A stretch of 57,080 bases of DNA from DATJHM01 sp035493895 (GTDB lineage Bacteria; Chloroflexota; Ktedonobacteria; Ktedonobacterales; Ktedonobacteraceae): assembly GCA_035493895.1 (NCBI GenBank), contig DATJHM010000168.1, forward strand, positions 1-57,080, in the 5' to 3' direction. The translations under genes were made by a program, and so were the position numbers. Within the stretch, counting starts at the first letter, position 1; every line of letters begins with the position of its first letter. Below the pieces are notes generated by a model, which was not told the DNA's origin, ran no database searches, and worked only from the letters and a program-made list of their open reading frames with translations. Below are positions 51,816-57,080 of the stretch, piece by piece.

Positions 51816-53255
51816 ATGCAAAACGATACTATTGCTGCAATTGCCACCCCGCCTGGAGCTGGCGGTATTGGTGTGATCCGTGTCAGTGGCTCTGATGCCT
51901 TTCGCCTGGTCCTGCCCCTATTTCGGCGTCCTGGTGCTGGAGAGGCTGTCTCTTCTTTACCCGCTTCGCACCAGTTGACCTATGGTCGGATTATTGATCC
52001 TCTGACGGATGAACTGCTCGATGAGGTCCTTGTTGCTTTTATGCGTGCTCCACATACCTATACCCGTGAGGATGTGGTCGAAATTCAAGGCCATGGGGGC
52101 CCGCTGGTGCTGAAGCGCATCTTGCGCGCGGTGCTGAGTCAGGGGGCGCGTATGGCGAATCCGGGCGAATTTACCTTGCGTGCTTTTTTGCATGGTCGCC
52201 TCGATCTGGCTCAGGCCGAGGCGGTGATGGATCTGATTGGCTCGGAGACTGAAGCGAGTCAGCGTCTGGCATTACAACAACTGCAAGGTCGCCTCTCAGT
52301 ACAGATTGAAGATGCACGCACCTCGATCCTGGGTCCGATAGCGCGCATCGAGGCCAGTATCGATTTCCCCGAGGACGATATCCCAACGCCTCAGGCCGAC
52401 GAATTACGCCCGTTGATTGCGGCTGCGCAACAGCAGGTTGCCGCTTTGCTGGCCGGTTCAGAGCAGGGACGGCTTTATCGCCAGGGTCTACGCACTGCGA
52501 TTATCGGGCGTCCAAATGTGGGCAAGTCGAGCTTACTCAATGCCTTGTTGCGTACCGATCGGGCGATTGTGACGCCTGTTGCCGGTACGACTCGTGATAC
52601 CGTGGAGGAGGTGGCGAATCTGCGTGGCATCCCTCTGCATTTAATCGATACTGCTGGAATTACTCCTACGGATGATCCTGTAGAGCAGATCGGTGTGCAA
52701 CGGAGTCGTGCGGCGGCTGAGAATGCCGATGTGGTTCTACTCGTTTTTGATGGCTCAGATCCGCTGACCACCCAGGATCGTCAGGTCTGTGCCGAACTCC
52801 GCGCTCTGGGTTTTGGCTCATCCTTAGAGGAGGATCGGGTCACAACTCGTTACCATCGCCCCGTCGTTATTGTAGTGAACAAAGCGGATCGTGAACCTCG
52901 TATTATGCGAGCTGAGTTGGAGGCGATGTGGCCGCAGGCTCCGATTGTGACGCTCTCGACGCTGACTGGTATAGGTCTGCCTGATCTGGAAGATACTCTG
53001 GCGGAACTGGTCCAGGCTGGCAAGGGATTGCATAGTGAGAGCGTTCTGGTAACGAGTGCACGTCATCAAGAGGCGTTACGCCGTGCTGCTGAGCATCTTC
53101 AGGCTGCTCAGGTTTCTCTGGCACAGGCATTGCCTCTCGATTTTGTCTCTATCGATCTACGTGCCTCTTACTCTGTTCTGGGCGAAGTGACCGGCGAAAC
53201 CGCCAGCGATGACCTGCTCGATAGGATCTTTAGTGAGTTCTGTATTGGCAAATAA
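51816..53255 (+). CDS. mnmE: tRNA modification GTPase MnmE
   Basis: 480 residues. With MnmG it adds the cmnm5 group to wobble U34 of several tRNAs. The N-terminal folate-binding domain begins DTIAAIATPPGAGGIG. The G domain has G1 GRPNVGKSS (about 230-237), G2 region GTTRDTVEE, G3 DTAG and G4 NKAD. The C-terminus is CIGK, as required for catalysis. A 60-base in-frame upstream extension to GTG 51756 lacks homology and a ribosome site. mnmG is not in the window. Confidence 0.97.
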   Translation: MQNDTIAAIATPPGAGGIGVIRVSGSDAFRLVLPLFRRPGAGEAVSSLPASHQLTYGRIIDPLTDELLDEVLVAFMRAPHTYTREDVVEIQGHGGPLVLKRILRAVLSQGARMANPGEFTLRAFLHGRLDLAQAEAVMDLIGSETEASQRLALQQLQGRLSVQIEDARTSILGPIARIEASIDFPEDDIPTPQADELRPLIAAAQQQVAALLAGSEQGRLYRQGLRTAIIGRPNVGKSSLLNALLRTDRAIVTPVAGTTRDTVEEVANLRGIPLHLIDTAGITPTDDPVEQIGVQRSRAAAENADVVLLVFDGSDPLTTQDRQVCAELRALGFGSSLEEDRVTTRYHRPVVIVVNKADREPRIMRAELEAMWPQAPIVTLSTLTGIGLPDLEDTLAELVQAGKGLHSESVLVTSARHQEALRRAAEHLQAAQVSLAQALPLDFVSIDLRASYSVLGEVTGETASDDLLDRIFSEFCIGK

Positions 53256-53280
53256 TACGTAATCATTAAGGAGTTAGCAC

Positions 53281-54489
53281 TTGTACAATGCTCCCACTAC
53301 ACGAAGAAAGTGGTTCTGCGTCGTTTTAGGTGTTTTGTTTCTCTCTAGTTTGAGTACAAGCCTCGTTGCCTGCACTACGAATAGCCCGCCGAAGCCCAGC
53401 GCAGTGCAACAGGCTAAACCAACCCCGTCACCAACTCCCAGTCCCTCACCAACTCCAATTGTACTTCCTGCGGAAAAGGATACTGGGAAAATTCTGGGCA
53501 TTGAAGGTACGCCTGGTACTTCCTACAATGGCATTCATTGGGTCAGGCTGGGCTATCCAACCTGTGGCTGGGGTAATCTCAAAGGTTCGGTTTTACAGCA
53601 GACGATACAAACGTATCATCAGCAGGGGATACGTGTTTTGTTGACGGTGTGCCAGAAACGCAATGATGACTCGCTTTTTAATCAGGCTCTCTTCGATGAT
53701 GTCGCTCAGGGACACGCGGATGCGGTGCAATGTGGCAATGAGCAAATGAAGCAGGATGCCTCGGTTGCTTTTCTCTATATTCCGCCCGATAGATTTGCAA
53801 AGTTCTATGATATGTGTGAGCGCACTGTGCACAAGGCGCGCGCCGATACTCCCGTGCTGCTCGGGTCTCTCGATCCGCATGTGGGCGGCATCGATTATCA
53901 GCCGCTGGTGGACCAGGCAAGCTATCTGGACCAGATGCAGGCGGCGATGAATACGAGCGTGCATCCTGGTGGTCATTGGGATTGGCATACGCAGACGCTG
54001 GGCCTGATTGATAGCTGGCACAATGGCTATCCTGACGCCAGTGTGAATAGCCTGAAAGGTCTCTTCGATTTCTGGGCCGGACAGTTTAAGGTGAATGTCA
54101 ATAGCGGCGAACTGGGAAAACACCTCTGGGTGGTTGAGGGGACTGGCTGTTTTAAAGGCTGTGGTGTCGCCGATAGTAGCTATGATGTGGCGGTTGCGCA
54201 TGTTCTTGCGTTGATTACTGATGTACAGACGGCGCAAGGTGCTCATGTTCCTCTGTTCTACTTTAGCGGGAAGGATTTTATGGATCAGGGGGTTTACTGG
54301 CCGATCGGTGTGCTGGATGCAAATGGCCATCCCAAACCTATTCGACAGGACCTGACCATGGGGGCGCGTGTGCTGAATATGACCTGTAGCTCGCATACTG
54401 TCGCTGTTTCTAATCAGGAGGATCTTTTAGCCAGTATGTATAGTGGTTGCTCGCTTCCTGGTAACTATCGGAATGTCCTCTGGTCTTAG
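53281..54489 (+). CDS. Lipoprotein with glycoside-hydrolase-like fold (copy 1)
   Basis: 402 residues. Signal with a lipobox LVAC (Cys31), then a Pro/Thr/Ser-rich linker and a domain of about 340 residues. The pattern of strands ending in acids, GNE (Glu154) and WVVEGTG (Glu286), fits the acid/base and nucleophile of clan A TIM-barrel glycosidases, so it is probably a surface-attached glycan hydrolase or binder. No specific family is recognised. The TTG start has AGGAG 7 bases upstream; the nearby ATG at 53288 is out of frame. Copy 2 follows at 54517 and is very similar in the core, so this is a tandem duplication. Confidence 0.75.
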   Translation: MYNAPTTRRKWFCVVLGVLFLSSLSTSLVACTTNSPPKPSAVQQAKPTPSPTPSPSPTPIVLPAEKDTGKILGIEGTPGTSYNGIHWVRLGYPTCGWGNLKGSVLQQTIQTYHQQGIRVLLTVCQKRNDDSLFNQALFDDVAQGHADAVQCGNEQMKQDASVAFLYIPPDRFAKFYDMCERTVHKARADTPVLLGSLDPHVGGIDYQPLVDQASYLDQMQAAMNTSVHPGGHWDWHTQTLGLIDSWHNGYPDASVNSLKGLFDFWAGQFKVNVNSGELGKHLWVVEGTGCFKGCGVADSSYDVAVAHVLALITDVQTAQGAHVPLFYFSGKDFMDQGVYWPIGVLDANGHPKPIRQDLTMGARVLNMTCSSHTVAVSNQEDLLASMYSGCSLPGNYRNVLWS

Positions 54490-54516
54490 GCTAGAGAAAC
54501 TTGTAAGGTGAGACTC

Positions 54517-55737
54517 GTGAATCGATTTTCAGTATTGAAAAAGCCTGTAACAGTCCTTTTTCTGCTTCTTCTGCTGAGTAGTGTCGTGCTCTCTGTGATT
54601 ACGTATCGCATCGTTGTGCTTGGTGGCCGTATCGCTTCGCAACCGGTTGCATCGGGAATGCCAACTCCCACACCCGGGGTGATGCCGACGCCGCTACCAA
54701 CGCACACGACCCTTCCGGCGCAAAGCCCTGATAAGGTGCTGGGCGTGGAGGGAAATGTCGGGGTAAACTACACCGGTATCTCCTGGGTGCGGCTGGCCTA
54801 TCCCACGTGTGGCTGGAGTAATTTGAGCGGTACTCGACTTCAAAATACTATTGAGCGCTATCATGAGGCAGGCATCCGTGTTTTGCTGACTGTTTGCCAG
54901 GGTCCTGACCATACTTCCTCTCTTTATAATACTGCTACGTTGAAGGATGCGGCTCAGGGGAATGCGGATGCGGTGCAATGTGGCAACGAAGAAATGAAGC
55001 AGGATGCCTCGGTTTCTTTCTTATATATACCACCGGATCAATTTGCAAAGTTCTATGATCTGTGTACGCAGGCGGTGCATGCAGTGCACGCCAATACTCC
55101 CGTGCTGCTCGGGTCGCTCGATCCGCACGTAGGGGGCGTGGATTATCAGCCGCTGGTGGATCAGGTGAACTATCTGGATCAGATGCAGACGGCGATGAAT
55201 ACGAGCGTGCATCCCGATGGGACCTGGAGCTGGCATACGCAGACGCTGGGTCTGATCGATAGCTGGCACAATGGCTATCCTGACGCCAGTGTGAATAGCT
55301 TGAAAGGTCTCTTCGATTTCTGGGCCCGGCAATTTAATGTAGATGCCAATAGTGGCAAGCTAGGACAGCATCTCTGGGTGGTTGAGGGGACCGGCTGCTT
55401 TAAGGGCTGCGGTCTTAACACTAATAATGCCTCTCAGGTTGCCAGTGCTCATGTGCTGACTCTGATCACTGATGTGCAAACTGCGATGAAAGACAAGGTG
55501 CCCTTTTTCTATTTTAGTGGAGAAGATTTTCACGATCAGGGGGTTAATTGGCCAATTGGTATTCTTAATAGCAATGGTCATCCAAAACCCTTGCTTCAGA
55601 ATCTTCCTATGGGATCGCGCAGTCTCAATCTTTCCTGCCCGACTGGACCGGTGACCGTCGTGAATCAGCTTCAATTACTCGCGCAAATGTATCAACATTG
55701 TACCCTTCCCGGCAATTATTATAAGCTTCTCTCTTAG
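54517..55737 (+). CDS. Membrane-anchored glycoside-hydrolase-like protein (copy 2)
   Basis: 406 residues. It has an N-terminal hydrophobic anchor (about 11-32) but no lipobox Cys, unlike copy 1. After a Pro/Thr linker the same fold follows with GNE (Glu158) and WVVEGTG. The middle of the two genes is nearly identical in DNA (for example about 53990-54080 against 55240-55330), while the heads and tails differ. GTG at 54517 has AAGG 8 bases upstream; a GTG at 54508 is the other choice. Copies 1 and 2 are 27 bases apart and probably co-transcribed. Confidence 0.75.
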   Translation: MNRFSVLKKPVTVLFLLLLLSSVVLSVITYRIVVLGGRIASQPVASGMPTPTPGVMPTPLPTHTTLPAQSPDKVLGVEGNVGVNYTGISWVRLAYPTCGWSNLSGTRLQNTIERYHEAGIRVLLTVCQGPDHTSSLYNTATLKDAAQGNADAVQCGNEEMKQDASVSFLYIPPDQFAKFYDLCTQAVHAVHANTPVLLGSLDPHVGGVDYQPLVDQVNYLDQMQTAMNTSVHPDGTWSWHTQTLGLIDSWHNGYPDASVNSLKGLFDFWARQFNVDANSGKLGQHLWVVEGTGCFKGCGLNTNNASQVASAHVLTLITDVQTAMKDKVPFFYFSGEDFHDQGVNWPIGILNSNGHPKPLLQNLPMGSRSLNLSCPTGPVTVVNQLQLLAQMYQHCTLPGNYYKLLS

Positions 55738-56076
55738 CCCCATTCATGGCTGGACCTGAGCCATCCTGAAACCACTACTGTGCTGGCGCACTCCTTGCCT
55801 GCCTTCTCGCTATTGTGCTGAGAAGGCGTTCAGGCGAGAGGTACGCCAGTCGCATCTTCCTCTGCAATTGACTTTCCCTTCTTTTTATGTTAGTATATCG
55901 ATACAGTAAAATGATAAAACGCACCTGCACAAAACCTGGTTTAACGATTTACTTTCTTTCCACTGTCACTACGAAGCCCCATTACCACAGGTGCTCGATC
56001 AAACACAAGCAGATCTGAACTTCGTTCGTTGCTGAGATGAATTGGCTGAGATGAATTGAGGGAAGGAAAAATTTGC
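55738..56076. other. Intergenic region with hairpin and promoter
   Basis: About 340 bases. It holds a hairpin with 8-bp arms GCCTTCTC/GAGAAGGC (55801-55808, 55820-55827), a promoter candidate at 55868 and a tandem 14-base repeat GCTGAGATGAATTG (56031-56044, 56045-56058). Confidence 0.5.
55868..55896 (+). promoter_or_regulatory. Promoter candidate for the hydroxyacid dehydrogenase
   Basis: TTGACT, 17 bases, TAGTAT; leader of about 175 bases to the start at 56077. Confidence 0.5.
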
Positions 56077-57080
56077 ATGCGTAATGATACTACCCAACAT
56101 GTTACCGATGGATTGCCGAAAGTAGCTGTTTTGCTCTCTCCTTCGCGTCGTGAGGAGGTGTTGACGCCGGAAGCGCAAAGGCAACTGGCCTCCTTTGCCG
56201 CAGTAACCATCTCTGCGCAGCCAGTATTGCGGAGTGAAGAACTGCCCGCTCTTCTTGACGGCGCTGTAGCGTGCGTGACGGGATGGGGAACGCCCCCTTT
56301 AAGCGCGGAGTTGCTCGCCGATTTCCCACAACTGCGTTTGATAGCGCATACTGCTGGTACCATTCGCCGTCTGGTGCCCGCGTCTGCCTTTCAGGGTGGG
56401 CCGCGCGTATCTCATGCCGCTGCTATTATCGCCGATTCGGTAGCAGAGTTTGTTATGCTTCAGGCGCTTATGTACCAGCGTCGGCTGCATGAAATCAATC
56501 TGCATATGAAGAATAGCCGAACCTGGGAAAGCATACGTGAAGAATATCCTGGCAGGTTGTTGGGCAACCAGACCGCTGGCGTAGTGGGCACTGGACGCGT
56601 GGGACGAGCCGTCATTCGTCTGTTCAAAGCGTTTGGCTGTCGCGTTCTTGTGTTCGATCCTTATCTCACTCCCGAACAGGCCGCACAACTGGGCGTGGAG
56701 AAGGCCAGCGTGGACGATCTTATGGCCGGTGCTGATATTGTCTCACTTCACGCGCCAGTGCTTCCCGAGACGACCGGACTCGTTGGCGCTTCTCAGTTCG
56801 CGAAATTACATAACAATGCGCTCTTTATTAATACGGCAAGGGCACCCCTGATCGACGAGGATGCATTGTTTCAGGAACTGAAAACGGGTCGTATCTTTGC
56901 CGCGCTTGATGTCTATAGCGAGGAGCCTTTGCCGCTCGATAGCCGTTTCCGCTCGTTGCCCAATGTATTGCTCTCGCCACATACCGCAGGCCATACTCTT
57001 GATACGCACCTGCGACAGGGCCAGGCCATGGTTGATGAGATCCAACGCTTTCTGCGTGGAGACGCATTGCGCTATGAAGT
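56077..57080 (+). CDS. D-isomer-specific 2-hydroxyacid dehydrogenase (3' end cut)
   Basis: 334 codons are visible and the stop is beyond the edge, though the protein is almost complete. NAD-binding GTGRVGRA lies near 170 to 178, with the acidic end of the next strand in VLVFDPYL favouring NAD. Catalytic Arg is in NTARAPLID, the Glu in EEPLP and the His in SPHTAGHT. The first 120 residues form the substrate domain. The family includes phosphoglycerate dehydrogenase (serA), glyoxylate and hydroxypyruvate reductases; the substrate is not decided. GAGGGAAGG precedes the start by about 10 bases. Confidence 0.9.
   Translation, partial: MRNDTTQHVTDGLPKVAVLLSPSRREEVLTPEAQRQLASFAAVTISAQPVLRSEELPALLDGAVACVTGWGTPPLSAELLADFPQLRLIAHTAGTIRRLVPASAFQGGPRVSHAAAIIADSVAEFVMLQALMYQRRLHEINLHMKNSRTWESIREEYPGRLLGNQTAGVVGTGRVGRAVIRLFKAFGCRVLVFDPYLTPEQAAQLGVEKASVDDLMAGADIVSLHAPVLPETTGLVGASQFAKLHNNALFINTARAPLIDEDALFQELKTGRIFAALDVYSEEPLPLDSRFRSLPNVLLSPHTAGHTLDTHLRQGQAMVDEIQRFLRGDALRYE

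Noticed and set aside
56031..56058. Tandem 14-base repeat before the hydroxyacid dehydrogenase
   Set aside because: Only two copies, with no hairpin or hexamer in it; most likely a local slippage duplication.

Overview
The window is bacterial chromosomal DNA with medium G+C content, long hydrophilic tails on proteins, several proteins fusing a helix-turn-helix to TPR repeats, and genome-wide housekeeping genes scattered among regulators. Protein style (XRE-TPR regulators, PknB-like kinase, ArnT/GT39-like transferases, DnaD/DnaC/DnaB cluster, sigma-like factors) points to Chloroflexota, probably class Ktedonobacteria. That assignment is an inference from gene content, not a database match.

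Layout. 1-4.1 kb (minus): ABC exporter (cut by the left edge), M20 metallopeptidase and a sigma-like protein. 4.2-11 kb (plus): a MerR-GAF regulator, then a P-loop kinase-like protein directly before a short Rho that lacks the RNA-binding N-domain, a zinc-ribbon protein and pyrimidine-nucleoside phosphorylase. 11-18.7 kb: an 806-residue GT39-like membrane glycosyltransferase, a Ser/Thr kinase, GtrA, an alpha/beta hydrolase, a methyltransferase and a HAD phosphatase. 18.8-19.9 kb: clpP with a strong terminator.

19.9-26.1 kb is the replication block: dnaC-like loader, dnaD-like protein and dnaB lie in one minus-strand cluster. dnaB carries a 350-residue intein in its P-loop. Upstream of dnaB is an 830-bp gene-free stretch with at least four perfect DnaA boxes and two one-mismatch boxes, a good candidate for oriC. 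The divergent neighbours on the right are two cyclophilins.

27.8-34.5 kb (minus): membrane protein, signal peptidase I, GT39-like transferase, a GT2/GT-B fusion glycosyltransferase, and an ECF sigma factor. 34.9-36.4 kb: a more A+T-rich Fic gene with a striking set of palindromes at its 5' side, next to tRNA-Gln(CTG). 36.7-40 kb: malate dehydrogenase, rsmI and an acyl-CoA ligase. 40.4-46.2 kb: two XRE-TPR regulators bracket a sigma-like factor, a ZAS-type zinc protein (probable anti-sigma) and moaC. 46.6-57 kb: aroC, a class B penicillin-binding protein, a Fur-family regulator, fdhD, mnmE, a tandem pair of surface glycosidase-like proteins, and a 2-hydroxyacid dehydrogenase cut by the right edge.

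Most interesting items: the DnaA-box cluster beside the intein-bearing dnaB operon, the N-terminally reduced Rho, ClpP with Asn at the catalytic Asp position, the Fic promoter palindromes, and the sigma/zinc anti-sigma pair between paralogous XRE-TPR regulators. Promoter calls are by eye from -35/-10 hexamers and spacing only.
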